DNA from: Chrysemys picta bellii
Taxonomy: Eukaryota > Chordata > Testudines > Emydidae
NCBI RefSeq assembly: GCF_011386835.1
Contig: NC_088801.1
Location: 18,524,824 to 18,588,823, forward strand
DNA: 64,000 nucleotides
Direction: 5' to 3'
Shown here: positions 10,131 to 21,885 of the stretch, piece by piece
Numbering within the stretch: the first letter of the stretch is position 1
Layout of the letters: each line of letters starts with the position of its first letter
The notes under the pieces: generated by a model
Databases searched by the model: none
What the model was told of the DNA's origin: nothing
What the model saw: only the letters and a program-made list of their open reading frames with translations
Made by a program: the position numbers and the translations under genes

Positions 10131-13109
10131 AAAGTGAACATGTTTAGAAAACAAAGGTTGCAAAAGCTTTATGCCTCTACATGGTAATAGATCATCATGG
10201 AACATTGAACTTAGAAAGGATCTTGTATTTTAAATACACATACAGTTATTTTTAACCTGTTTCTTAACAAAAGTGTCCAAAACTAAGGCCTTAGCATCAG
10301 TTCACAATGAATAATCAATTTGTAATTATTTTCATATAGAATAAAGTTTAAAGACAAAGTAGCTGAAAATAAAGTACTTTTTCTCTTTAGGCCACAGGTA
10401 GCTGCAAGTTTCTTGACTAAATGCTAAAACAAATACTGGGTGCCAGCACTTTTATGATCCAGTGTTGTTGTTAGACTGCAGAAATAGGATTTTGCACTTC
10501 CTGTTGTAATGAAAGGGGAGGGGATTGGAAATAATTAATTTTTCCAGGGCCTTTATTTAAACGTTCTGCCATTCTAGGAGATGAATAATTCTGTTATTGG
10601 CACACTTCATGTGACATAGTCCATCACTTTTATTTGTCACATGTAACATTCTTTGGAAACACCGGCAATAAGAATTGAAAATAGGAATTCTCTCTTATGA
10701 TAGATACTGTAATTGTGAATGTATTAGGGAATGATGGTTATATAATAAGATTGTGCTATAAATTGCAGTCATGTTAAAGTTTCTATGCTAATCTGTCATT
10801 GTAGTAGGTCTTGAGTGGTGGACTTTTCTGCTGCTCAATTAACTTCTAGTAGAATGTTCACACTTCATTATTTTAATCACTCTATCTTTTTCTGTAAAAA
10901 CATAATAGCAAATTCCTGTCAAGTCTGACCATAATGTGTCCAGTTATGAGGAATGATGGTGGATATACCTAAATGCCGGTTGTTGGTGAAAGGAGTATGA
11001 TGTATTGGAATGGGATTCCTTAGCAGTTTTCTAGAAATTTATTAATTAAATTCAGAACCCTCTAGAAAGCATAGGCTACTTAATTCTGTCCAAATTCAGG
11101 CCTAGGTGTACCTTTACCTCTTCGTCCCCCTCCCCCCACCTTCCCTTAGGCTCTTTCCTCCTTCCCTTTTTGCTGGCTCCCAAGTTGCTTCTCCTCTCAT
11201 CCTGCCTATGGTTTTCCCCCCTCCACTAAATTTTTTATTGTCTAATTCTTTTACGCTTCTTCCCCGTTATTTTCTTATCTTTAGCCTTGTTTACCCACTC
11301 CCACTCACCCTTCAGTCTTAATGTGGCTGGCTTTCCCAGCCTCATTAGTCTTAAACACTGCTTGCTTTTAAGCCTCTCTTCTCTGTATGTTTCAGATCCA
11401 CTTGGGCATTTTAGGATTTAAAAAAAAAAAAGCTTGATTGTACCACAATCAGCTTTGTTAAGCAAGTCTTTGTCTTGCATTTCGCTCTGTATTAAGGTAA
11501 AAGGAGCCAGTGCTCCGGTGATCTTATAACCAGGAGAATGGGGCAAATTTCCATATTTTTGTTCCTTTCATCTCTTTGACCTAATTTACTCCCCCCCCTC
11601 TCCTATACCCTCCCACTCAAATGCTCACACAGTTATCCCTGTCAAACAACTTGTGATGCAACATGCTTTAAATAATATGAGATATTTCAGTTTTTAATGT
11701 AGTTGGTGACACAGCACCTCTTGACTCCAGAGTAGTTTGTACAATTACATTTATTGATCTTTTTACTTGGGATTGTATGTGGATAGTATATAAATGAGTT
11801 TTGATACCTTAGAGTACTGTTGTAGAATGGTATGTGAAATAACTTTTGATGGAGAAATAAGACTTAGGTCAGTTTGCAGTATGGCATAGATTTAATTCTT
11901 TTAAAAGTAGTAAAGTATATTGAAAATGTTCCGTAAAATTGAGAGAAGTAGATTGTGCTCTGTGCAATTACGCTATCACTCCTAGAAATAAGGATCATTT
12001 ATGGTATCTAGGATTTGATGTAAGTACTTTATTGGCTAATAGGTCTGGAGGCTTCTGATAAGATTTATTAAATCCTGACTTCCCTAATGTATTTTAAAGC
12101 TGATGTATTTATGTAATTCATGGATTTCCAATATAATTAACTGATAGGGAGTACAAACAAACTTGTAATTTGTGGACATGACTTCTTGGAAGCTTTTGTA
12201 AGGGCTGTCTTATCAAATTACCTTCCCTGTAGGAAACTTGGTTTCATGTCCTAGTCTTGTAATCCTGATTGGGACTGGGAGTATTGCTGAAGCATGTACC
12301 TTAGAGTGGGTCACTTAAACAAGGTTTGTATTGGCATTTTCCCAGTTATACCCCTGTGGGTGGGTGGGGAGGACACTTAATGTAATTTAGCAAAAGTACT
12401 TGAGTGCAATATATATTTCCAGAATCGAGCCTTTTAAATAAAATGGAAAGTTGAGTGGTTCAGCCATGTGAGAGGTAAAATACATGGCCATACCCACAAT
12501 TCATTCTTACTTTTTTGTGTGTGTATGTGTGTGGGCGGGGGAGTTGTTTGAAGGAAGAAGCAGGGCAATAAAGGACAATGGAGAAGAAAAAAGCTTATTG
12601 AAAATAATGAAAACTAAGTTCAAAGGAATGAAGGAGAGAAATGGAGGAAGAAACTTTTATTTTTCTACCCAATTATATAGAGAAAATCTATAAACTAACT
12701 ATAAAGGAAAAACTGACAACTGAAAGGCTATACATATATCAAGATGAGATAATAAAACTCATAATGCTGTCTTGATTTATATTGGCTCTATAATTCATGT
12801 ACCTACCACACTGACAATGCAGATATATTCTTATATACTGGGTCACAGTACATACCCTCATGTCCTCAACCTTCTTAGAAAAGTAAAACATTCATGTTTC
12901 TTTAGGTGTGTGACACTTGAAAAATCCGAACTCCCCAGTGGAGACTTCCACTAATAGTGCATCCAGCATGTTGTGTTTCTGTCTGTTCTCGTCAGCCAAC
13001 TTAATGATCATTGGCAACATATCTTCAACCTTATATCCTCATACTCCCTTCTTTCCTCCTTATCCTGCCATTCCCCCCACCAGAAACCAGATGGTTTGGT
13101 TGGGGGAAC

Positions 13110-13110
<1 letters not shown>
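10131..13110. other. AT-rich intronic DNA
   Basis: Nearly 3 kb with only short chance open frames. There are low-complexity pieces: a pyrimidine-rich stretch at 11110-11300, an A run near 11420 and short TG runs near 12517. No exon, RNA gene or named repeat was supported. Confidence 0.45.

Positions 13111-13115
<5 letters not shown>

Positions 13116-13140
<25 letters not shown>
13116..13140 (+). repeat. (TTA)n microsatellite
   Basis: About eight TTA/ATT units in a row following a short T run, flanked by unique sequence. Confidence 0.95.
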
Positions 13141-13339
13141 TTAAATCGGATGTACCTGTCTTGGAGTGTTGCAGACTCACTACAACTTCTTGTGATTTAG
13201 GTCATTGAATACCCCATTAGATAATTGAATTATTGTCCCTGCCTCTACCACAGAGTTCCAGTATGATTCTGGCCGTGTCACTTAAACCAAAACTTCTCAA
13301 AAGTGGCCATTAATTCTGTGTTTTTAATTTTCTGGGTGT

Positions 13340-13480
13340 ATGAGACACGGGGGGTCATATTTGCTGAAGTCCTGAGCAGTTGCAACTGAAGTCAGTGGGA
13401 GCACTGAACATAAAGAGCTATAAAATGCTAAGTACACTGAAAGTCAGGCGCTAGGCACCCAAAATTAGTGGACGCTTAAC
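13340..13480 (+). repeat. Unassigned dispersed repeat, copy 1
   Basis: The phrases 'cagttgcaactgaagtcagt', 'gctataaaatgctaagtac' and 'ggcacccaaaattagtgga' recur in the same order, reverse-complemented and diverged, at about 20938-21140. I do not know the family name. The shared block is roughly 140 bp here and longer in the other copy, which carries a T/G-rich insertion. Confidence 0.55.
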
Positions 13481-13489
13481 AATTTAGGC

Positions 13490-13590
13490 TTTAATCACTC
13501 TACCTTAATTGTTCATCTGTACATCACAGGGGTGTTGTGAAGATAAGTTAATGTTTGCAAAGCACTCATATTATGATGAGCACAGTAGAA
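13490..13590 (+). repeat. MIR/L3-type tail remnant
   Basis: 'caggggtgttgtgaagataa' followed by 'aatgtttgcaaagcactcat' fits the end of MIR- or CR1-L3-type elements. The front part is not visible. Confidence 0.5.
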
Positions 13591-14475
13591 AAGCCCATGA
13601 GGAAATTAATAATTCCATATTTAGTGCTGGGTTTGAATAGTGTGCAGTAAGTAATGCATGAGGTCAGACATTGAAAGAGTATAAAAAGAAATATTGAATA
13701 GCTACTCATTCAGGGAGCACCATCCATCCCATGCACTGAATGAGGCACAGTCCCTGTGGCACAAATAACATCTGATCTTTTAGTTAAATTTTATCTCTCA
13801 TAATGCATATACGCAAGGGGGTGAATTAAGGTTGCATGGACAACCTGGATTCTTGCATTTTCTAACTTTTGAGTGCTTGACATTGCAAGCTTAAATATTC
13901 TTTTTAATATAGCCTTTTGTGTATTTAATTAAAGTTAAGTGTGTGGTATTAATATCAGTCAATAGAAGAATGAGTCTAGAACTGTCCTCCTGATTCCCAT
14001 TCATTTGCATTACAGTATTGCTTTTAGGGGCCCACAGTCCTTGCCCTGATAAATGGCGAAGCTTCTGCCCTATGGTATGCCCTCAGAGAGGAGGCTGGTC
14101 TGCTGGGTCTAGGAGGTGGGAGGGCCGGAGCTCCAGCTGAGTGCTTTCTCTCACCCTGTAACCTCAGCTACTGGAGGTGGGCTGAGTCTTGTCAAGGGCT
14201 TTTTATCACACCCTCTGAAGGAGTAGGAGCAACTGACCTTAAAGGTGCACTCAAAGAAGGGGATGGCCCAAGAGAGGGGTAGCAGTGGATGACTGCCCTT
14301 GCACACTCTTTTTCCCATTGCTGCAACTATTCCAGCAGATGTCAGGCTAACTCTGTGCTCCCTGGTGTTCCGAGTACAGTGTATGCTGAAGTGAGGCGGC
14401 AAAGGAGGGCTCTGGTGCAACGGTTATGGGATTTCAGCGCAACTTCAGGGGTTCTGGCATGCTGCCAAAATTAAG
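13591..14475. other. Intronic DNA, nothing recognised
   Basis: The part from 14030 to 14470 is more GC-rich than its surroundings and may be an unnamed repeat. The open frames there (14151-14420 minus, 14289-14474 plus) lack domains and splice support. Confidence 0.4.
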
Positions 14476-14479
14476 ATGT

Positions 14480-14700
14480 ACAGTGCACGTGACAAAGGGG
14501 AAATGGTAATTTTCAGCAATATATAACTCAGAGAAATCTGAATAGAGTTTCATGGGACCAGCAAAAGGTATCTGCCTTGACCCCAAGGCTACCTCCTGAT
14601 GAGTTTCAAAACCCTGCTACAAATAATGGAGATGTCAAATCTTCTCAAAATAAGGTCGCAAGAGTCTTTTATGGTGGATGGTGCTTAAGCAACCTAAATT
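14480..14700 (+). repeat. Unassigned ancient dispersed repeat, copy 1
   Basis: The run 'gcaaaaggtatctgccttga', then 'gatgagtttcaaaaccctgc', then 'atggagatgtcaaatcttct' matches, with many substitutions, a stretch near 21745-21880 in the same orientation. The spacing is kept. The family is unknown to me; it behaves like an old interspersed repeat and not a gene. Confidence 0.5.
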
Positions 14701-15525
14701 TGGGATTTGCTGCCAGCTCTCCCTGTAATGGGCCTCAGTGCTGCAGAATAAGTGCTTCTGATTCACCAAGAATCTTAGCAAGGCTTAAGTTGCTCTGGGG
14801 CTGTTGCAGGGGCTTTGTAAAGGCAGTGAATATTGTGACACTCAAGTTGTTTGCAAGGCTTTAAGCTTGCATGGGGTGTGTGTATGTATAATATAGCCCC
14901 TTGACTACTTGCAGTATTTAATTGCACATATAGTGTCTGCTTGTACATGCATATTCTGATGATATGGGGATAGAGTTCACCTTTGCTGATGTTCCTTGGT
15001 GATTACTAAACAGAATTCTAATAGCTCTTGAAATCAGACTTTAATCTGCTAAATTTTCCCCACTGGCATTTACAGATTAAGGAAAACTGGGGCCCAAAGC
15101 ACAACCCAACCTGTGCCCTGTGACTTCACTCCTTATGCCCCAGCTCCTTCTCTGGGGTTCTACCACTTTCCCCCCACCTGGAGTGGTAGTCCAAGGGGGG
15201 GCTCCTTTGCCTTTCAGAGAGGCAGGTTCCACAAAAGGGTGGCAGCATGGGTTCCCCAGAACTCTGGAAGAGGCAGGTGTGGCAGCAGGGGGCACTCTAA
15301 TATTTACTTCAGATACTAGATGCTCCTAGTTATATTCCCTCTTACCACTTAGATGCATTGGATGGATCTGCTCCTCTTCTTTCTTGCTATACACACAATC
15401 CTCTGCTGAGATGGTGTGGTGGGGTCTCCCAGTGAGGTGACTGAGTTAACACTCCATTGAAATGTATAGGTCAGTTCCTAGCCTGAAAAAATAGTAGTTC
15501 AGAGTTATCTGCAGACTTAGGGCCT
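14701..15525. other. Intronic DNA, nothing recognised
   Basis: No exon or named repeat was identified. The GC-rich part at 15080-15300 gives short open frames on both strands that I regard as chance. Confidence 0.4.
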
Positions 15526-15529
15526 ATCT

Positions 15530-16235
15530 ACACGTGAAATGCTACAGCACCACAGATGCAGCTATGCCACTGGAATACTCCAGTGTAGACCAGGGGTGGC
15601 CAACCTGAGCCTGAGAAGGAGCCAGGCTTTACCAATGTACATTGCCAAAAAGCCACAGTAATATGTCAGCAGCCCCCCATCAGGTCCCCGTTCCCAGCAC
15701 CTCCTGCCCACAGGCAGCCCCGCCAATCAGCACCTCCCCCTCCCTCTCCGCACCTCCCAATCAGCTGTTTCATGGCGTGCAGGAGGCTTGGGGGGGGGGG
15801 GGAGAGAAGAGGGGAACAGCCTGGCAGGCTTGGGGGGGGGGGAGGGGTGGAGTGGGGGCAGGGCCTGTGGCAGAGCCAGGGGTTGAGCAGTGAGCACCCC
15901 CCGGCACATTGGAAAGTTGGTGCCTGTAGCTCCAGCTCTGGAGTCGGTGCCTACACAAGGAGCCACGTATTAACTTCTGAAGAGCCGCATGTGGCTCCAG
16001 AGCCACAGGTTGGCCACCCCTGGCGTAGACCCTGCCTACACTATGGAAGGGGTTCTTCTGTCAGTGTAAGTAATTCACCTCCCCCAGAGGCAGTAGATAG
16101 GTTGATGGAAGAATTCCATTGACCTAGTGCTGTCTATGCTAGGGCTTAACTTCCACACTCAGGGGTGTGGATTTTTCACACTCCTGAGTGATGTAGCTGG
16201 ATCAGTCTAACTTTCTAGCATAGACCAGGCTTCAG
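15530..16235. mobile_element. hAT-type MITE, split by a nested element
   Basis: The left part begins 'gggcctatctacacg' and the right part ends 'ctagcatagaccaggct', terminal sequences like the other 'gggcttgtctacact' MITEs in this window. The two halves are separated by a second hAT-type element at 15591-16022. It has no coding capacity, so it depended on a transposase elsewhere. Confidence 0.65.
15591..16022. mobile_element. Nested non-autonomous hAT element with 8-bp target duplication
   Basis: The ends are inverted repeats: 'caggggtggccaacctg' at the left and 'caggttggccacccctg' at the right. They are flanked by gtgtagac (15583-15590) and gcgtagac (16023-16030), an 8-bp duplication with one mismatch, the length typical of hAT transposons. 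The interior is GC-rich with poly-G runs near 15790 and 15830 and no transposase. It inserted into the MITE around it. Confidence 0.85.
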
Positions 16236-16786
16236 GCAGATGTCCTTGCATTGGTTACATTCAGGTCATATTTTCAAGCTTTCCTTCACAATTATGTGGG
16301 CTAGAAATGTTAATGAAAAATGAGATCATGCCCTCAAGTGACTTGAGGGCCTTGGCATGGGCCTATAGTACCTGTGCCTTAAGTCTCCAGTTTTGGACAC
16401 TCATCTCGGGGAGTCCAATAAAGTAGGCTTTATCTTTATCTGAGGGTTTTATTATACAAAGTGTCCATAGAAGTTAGATTTTTGCAGCATTGTTGAACAC
16501 CTCTATTAGAGGATCGTAAATCAGTAACAGATTCTGGTTCACTTAAAATATTGCAGATAAAATTCAACCTCCTTGGGCCCAGATATAATCTAATTTTGAG
16601 ACTGATTTTTTTGGAGGGTACTGTACAAAATTGGGTTTACAATAGAAATTCAGAGGCAATTTTAATTATAGAACAGCTACCACTGCTTCCCTTTCCATGC
16701 AGTTTAGACTCGCATAATGCTGCATGCATTCACAGAGGAGAGACTATATATTTAACTATTCATTTGTGACCCTTCCTTGACAGGAT
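16236..16786. other. Intronic DNA, nothing recognised
   Basis: AT-rich sequence without recognisable features. Confidence 0.45.
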
Positions 16787-17255
16787 TTCTGGCCTAGTAG
16801 ATTGGCGGAGGGAAGCAATAGACGTGATTATATCTTGATTTTTAGTAAAGCTTTTGACACAGTACCACATGACATTCTCATAAGCAAACAGGAAATGTGG
16901 TTTAGATGAAATTACTGTAAGGTGGGTGTACAAATAATTGAAAGATGTACTCAGAATAGTTTTCAATGGCTTGCTGTCAAACTGAAAGGGTGTATCTGGT
17001 GGAATCCTGCAGGGGTCAGCAGCTCTCGATTTGGTACTGTTCAATAATGGAGTAGAGAGTGGGCTTACAAAATTTGAGGATGATGCCAAGCTAGGAGGGG
17101 TTGCAAGTACTATGGAGGACAGGATTTAAATTCAGAAGGACTGTAACCAATTGGAGAATTGGCCTGAAATCAACAAGATGAAATTCAGTAAAGTGCAAAG
17201 TACTATCCTTTAGGAAGGAAAAATCAAATTTTTGCAGGTTAATGAAAATGGCACT
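16787..17255 (+). mobile_element. CR1-type LINE reverse-transcriptase fragment
   Basis: Translated in shifting plus-strand frames this gives the RT words [13 protein letters not shown] (about 16840-16880), LQGSAALDLVLFNN (about 17008-17048) and a damaged FADD region (FEDDAKL, about 17073). The order matches the CR1 RT palm. Stops and indels make it a dead internal fragment with neither end of the element present. It lies in the opposite orientation to the 9.5-kb and 60.7-kb copies. Confidence 0.75.
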
Positions 17256-17975
17256 GTATTGGTTTCCATATGAAGGTTACCTTTGCAAATCAAAGTGATA
17301 GAAATGCAATTCCTTTTTCAAATGTATGCTTAATTTCTGCAGAAACTGATGGGTTAGCCCTCTTTCTGTTTGTCTTTCTTTCATATTCTTACCCCAAACC
17401 TCCCTGTGATAGTCGTGCCTCTTAATTCTGTCTCTGGACAGGGGAAGTTTCCTATCTTCTACTAGGGACGAGAGAGTGGATTTCCCCCCCCCCCCCCCCA
17501 AAACCCTTCTGCAAACTTCTGTTAGTGGAGTCCATTTTGTTTTAGAGATCAACTTTGCAATATGCCAAGGTTCAGAAGGGCAGTGCATTGAAGCTTTTTG
17601 CTTTTAACTCTACTTCATAATAGTCTTATTTCAGAGTTCACAATAAACAGGATTGTTAGTGTCTGTCTATGAAATGTGAAAGGGACAACTGTGTCAAATG
17701 AGATTCCACTACAATATATTATTTACTGAGAGCTGTAAGCTTTTCAGGACAAACATCTTAAATACCTTCAAAGCTATGGGTGGTAGGTAGCATAGTGAGA
17801 GTACAGTTTTTCCTTATTTTGAAAATATGGATTCAGATCACTTGGATCCACAGGGGAAAATAAGTTTGGTGTGGGCATAAGTGCGGAAAGTAAAACTATT
17901 GTCAAGTTTGACATAATTGGCACTTCTTGAGCAGTAGAGGCCCAAGGTTAGAAAAGTGAATTGTTGCAGATGAAA
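17256..17975. other. Intronic DNA with a poly-C run
   Basis: A run of about 15 C residues lies near 17486-17500. Otherwise no feature was recognised. Confidence 0.5.
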
Positions 17976-17979
17976 CTTA

Positions 17980-18654
17980 GGGTATGTTTTCACTGCAGAG
18001 TTAATTAACTGCAGTGAATAGCCACACTGCAAAGTCATACTGAGGTGCATCTACTCCACTGCATCTATATTGGTAATGACAGGTTTCAGAGTAACAGCCG
18101 TGTTAGTCTGTATCCGCAAAAAGAAGAACAGGAGTACTTGTGGCACCTTAGAGACTAACAAATTTATTAGAGCATAAGCTTTCGTGGACCGAAGAAGTGG
18201 GCTGTAGTCCACGAAAGCTTATGCTCTAATAAATTTGTTAGTCTCTAAGGTGCCACAAGTACTCCTGTTCTTCTTTATATTGGTAATGGACTCCGTCCTT
18301 TGAGGCATTAGGACTTCTGGGGTTCCTGTGGGACATAGTGATGAATTGAACTAAATTGCTCTGATTTTTCCTCCCCAGTGAATTGTGGAAGCACTTGTGT
18401 GTCCTTCTGGACATATGGGGGTATTGTAGTAAGGTATTGGAGGACAATCAATACTTGAATGATTTAGCCTGCATTCACACTGCAAAGTGGGTAGATTGTC
18501 AGATGGGGCGTAAGCAAAACTTGAGGTTTATATCCAAGAATGGGCCAGTTAAGTTGGGTGTAAAGCATCAGGTGAGAGGTTTTTGTGTGTGGATGGGAGC
18601 CAGGTTAGGGGCAAGTAAGAGCCTGAGTTAACTCTGCAGTGAAGACAAGCCCTT
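17980..18654. mobile_element. hAT-type MITE carrying a nested Penelope-derived insertion
   Basis: The left end 'ggtatgttttcactgcagag' (from 17981) and the right end 'ctctgcagtgaagacaagcc' (to 18652) are inverted repeats, and the TIR similarity extends into 'gttaa' on both sides. The MITE itself is about 465 bp once the insertion at 18079-18275 and one copy of its target duplication are removed. No coding capacity. Confidence 0.7.
18079..18275. mobile_element. Penelope-derived head-to-head palindrome with 13-bp target duplication
   Basis: Two inverted arms (about 18122-18188 and 18207-18274) are near-perfect reverse complements. Each carries the Penelope-like terminal phrases 'gttagtctctaaggtgccac' and 'agcataagctttcgtgg' (or complements). 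The insertion is flanked by the perfect 13-bp duplication tatattggtaatg at 18066-18078 and 18276-18288. Around the centre, CCGAAGA (18189-18195), a short stem and GAAA (18213-18216) recall a hammerhead ribozyme core (CUGANGA ... GAAA) with one change. Hammerhead motifs are known in Penelope-like elements; activity here is unproven. Confidence 0.85.
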
Positions 18655-20790
18655 ATTATAAAATAATAGCTGTAGCCACAAGAGATAATTTGCTTTATGC
18701 CTATCTCTAGTCAATATTGTTGGGTCTCTACTTTCCTAAGTACCGTTTTTTCCAAAAGGATTTAAACTAGAAACCTTCAAGAATGAGCAAATTAAGAACT
18801 TGTGGAAAATATACTCACGCAAACATGAAAGGCCTATTTTATATAGTGCTCTGAAACATTTAATTCTCACAACATCCCTATGAGGTAGGTATTTATAACT
18901 ATATAATTCACTTTTCTTAATAAAATAAGAATTATTTATTATATAGGATAGACTAAATAGTATATCAAAGTCTCTAAACAATCCTAACTGTTCTGATATA
19001 AGATGTATAATTTAAAATAGTGACATCCCAACCAATAGCTATCTGTTCGGAACAACACTTATCTCTGGTGCATAAACTTTCAATCTGTAGTTGAAAAAGC
19101 ACGCTTGAAAGTTCAAGTGCTTTCAACTATATATGGTGGTGTGATTTCAATGCAACAAGAGCTTCAGGTTAATCATTATACAAGGTATGAGCACATGGGT
19201 TCTAATAGGCAGGGCTCAACAAGTCTACCTAACTTGAATCCAACCTGTGCAAATACTGCAACATTAAGGAATAAAATAGCAACGTATTTCGGATGATACA
19301 CTTATTTTCAATACATTGACAATCAGCATTCATATGTAATACATTTTCAAAATGTAACTTACAACAACTTTTTTTTCTTTCCCTTCCTGGGTTCACACTC
19401 TTTTTTTTCACCAGTATACCTCACAGTGTGTTTTTTCCTAAGTTCTCCTCAATGTCAGTTTCTTCTTCCCTCCTTTACTCTACCCAATTATCTTTTCCTT
19501 CTTTTTCTATTTTAATTTCTTTATTTTCTGTATCTCCTTGCTTCTCTCCCTCAGATCCTTTTCCTGTAATTTTCTTGTATTCTATTTTCTAATTTCTACC
19601 ATCAGTCTCTCTTATCCACCCCCTTAAACCTATTGGTGCACATATATGGCTTGGAAATTTTACCGGCCACCTAGTAGCCAGAAGATTAAACCTCCTACCC
19701 AAAGCTGATACGATAGGGTCCTCCATTCTCTGGGGTAATGTGCAGGTGAGAAGTTAACCTCCAAGGTGCTGGGAAAGGGGAAGGTTGTGGGATTTCAAAC
19801 AGGGTATTGTCCCTCAACCTTGCTCAAAGGTTTGACGTTTCATATCCGCTTCTGGCTAATAGATTTCTGATGAAATTCAAGTCACCCCCAAATTCCCTTC
19901 TGGATGCTGGCAGCATGTTTTTTCTGTTTACCATTCTTTTGCCCTAGAGCACTCTGGTTCCAGGATGATGATCATATGGCCTCTTTGCTACTCTATCTAT
20001 TCCTGCCTCAGTTTTCTTGCTGATGCAAGAATACAAGCCCTCTGCTCCTGTACTTCCTCCCAGCCTTCCTTTTGAGTGTTTTTCCTCGGTGATTAGTATC
20101 TGTTCCTGACTCTACTGTAGCTCAGCTTTCCCAACCAGCAGCGTCAGAATGAAACTGGCCTGATTCTGTTCAGATTTACTACTGTGGAGGGTTCCCAGTA
20201 GCAGCAGTGAAAACTGATAGCTTTCCAAAACTGAGGAGAATATTAAGAGCAACAGCACAGCCACTGGAGCTTTGAGTATAGACTCAGGAAGATGATACTG
20301 CGCAGGAAACAATTCTGCTCACCTAGGTTAGTGGATTTAAAACAACCAACCTATGACAAAGTGGAAAGTGCCACTGGCAAATAGAGGAAATAGAATAGGA
20401 AGTATAGATCAAGAAAATGGAGGTTGGGAATTGACAACAGCAGACCAGAGAGAATAGGGAAACAAAAGGAATATTAATTTTGGGCACTTGTAAGAGTGAT
20501 GTGCAATCTTAATGTAAAAAATAATTACATGTAAAAAATCTGTTAAGAACATTAGGGTTGCGAAGAAGTCAAGCACTCAAAAGCTAGAAAATGCTAACTT
20601 GTCCTAAACCTCACTTTGTGTATGCATTATAATAAATCTTAAATTTCATGATCACATATCACTTTTCCATTTGACCTCTGCCTCGTTTAGTGAATGGTTA
20701 GCTTTTCAATATTTATTTGATCTTTATTCAGTATGAGGCCTAATGCCTTACTTAATACAAACCATGCAAAACCTGCACTAAACACAAAAT
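18655..20790. other. AT-rich intronic DNA, includes an L2/MIR-like remnant
   Basis: At about 18830-18905 'ctgaaacatttaattctcac' and 'aacatccctatgaggtaggt' look like the end of an L2/MIR-type repeat. From 19370 to 19620 the plus strand is pyrimidine-rich. Nothing else was recognised; short open frames are chance. Confidence 0.4.
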
Positions 20791-20799
20791 TATCAACTT

Positions 20800-20937
20800 C
20801 CAGATGAGTGTTTCTATGGTGCTCACTGTAATATGAGTATTATAAACTTTAATATTCACAACTCCCCTGTGAGAGTAGGGGGTAGCATTATTTGCATTGT
20901 ATAGCTGTGGAACTGAGACACAGAAAGTAAGTCCAAA
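20800..20937 (+). repeat. L2/MIR-type tail remnant
   Basis: 'caactcccctgtgagagtag' and 'gtggaactgagacacagaaa' are the usual phrases of L2/MIR 3' regions ('...ctgtgaggtagg...aaactgaggcacagagag'). Confidence 0.5.
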
Positions 20938-21145
20938 AGTATCCACTGATTTTGGATGCCCAACGTAAGGCACCTAAAGCCTGTTTTTTGTTTTTGTTTT
21001 TGTTTGTTCTTCCTTCTTCTGTTTGTTTTTGTTTTCTGGAGTACTTAGCATTTTGATAGCACTTCATATGTTCAAAACACAGTTCCCGTTGACTTCAGTT
21101 GCAGTTGTGAATGCTTAGCACTTCTAGAAATCTGTCCCTGAGTGC
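20938..21145 (-). repeat. Unassigned dispersed repeat, copy 2
   Basis: Read on the minus strand this matches the block at 13340-13480: 'aactgcaactgaagtcaacg', 'gctatcaaaatgctaagtac', then a T/G-rich (minus A/C-rich) insertion at about 20985-21040, then 'gggcatccaaaatcagtgga'. The family is unknown to me. Confidence 0.55.
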
Positions 21146-21689
21146 CTTATGTTAGTCCAGGGCCTTACTGGACTTGCTGCTCTTCTTTCTAGCTATATCA
21201 GAATGATGATATTGAGGAAGGGGACAACTACAAAGCCTGTCTGTGCTTTTTGGTGGGGCAACTGGAGGGGTCTGAACATCAGTGAGACCCCTCTCTCTCT
21301 TATGCCTCACTGGATCCTTGTGCTTCTCAGAGAGAGACATTTCATACAGTCTCTTGGAGAGGGGCAGACATTGTGGTTAGTCTTTTGAGCAGCTTTCTTG
21401 CCCTGAGAAAGAGGGAGCGCCACTGATTGACAGGTCTGATCTGCCACCAAGGCCATATCTAGCAGAGGCCCAATGTCCTGGGTCTGTGGACCTCATTATG
21501 AATAAGAACTAACTACATTAAATGAACATTAAGATTGCAAAGTCAAGCATTCAAAAGTTAAGAAATGCCAGAATTAATGCTTCCCTGGGATTCAGTGTCA
21601 GCAAGTATAAATCCTCTCTGACCCTGAATCAAACTATTGAGTTAATTCGGGCAGTGTTATGTTCCAACTTGATGAGCGCATACTTACCC
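21146..21689. other. Intronic DNA, nothing recognised
   Basis: No named repeat or exon. Part of 21590-21690 may be the front of the repeat that follows. Confidence 0.4.
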
Positions 21690-21885
21690 CAGCAACAATT
21701 TCAAACAATGATAGTGCTTTAGACTTGGCAGATTTGGTCAGATTTTCACAAGAATGGCAAAAGGCAACTTGCTGATACCAGAGCGAACCATGCTTTTTCA
21801 GATTTCAAGACCCTACTCCAAAACATGGAGACGCTTTAGCTTCTCAACCAAAGGGCTGTAAGAATTTTTTGATATGGGCAAAATA
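21690..21885 (+). repeat. Unassigned ancient dispersed repeat, copy 2
   Basis: Shares 'ggcaaaaggcaacttgctga', 'cagatttcaagaccctactc' and 'atggagacgctttagcttct' with the 14480-14700 copy, in the same order and orientation and diverged by many substitutions. Confidence 0.5.
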
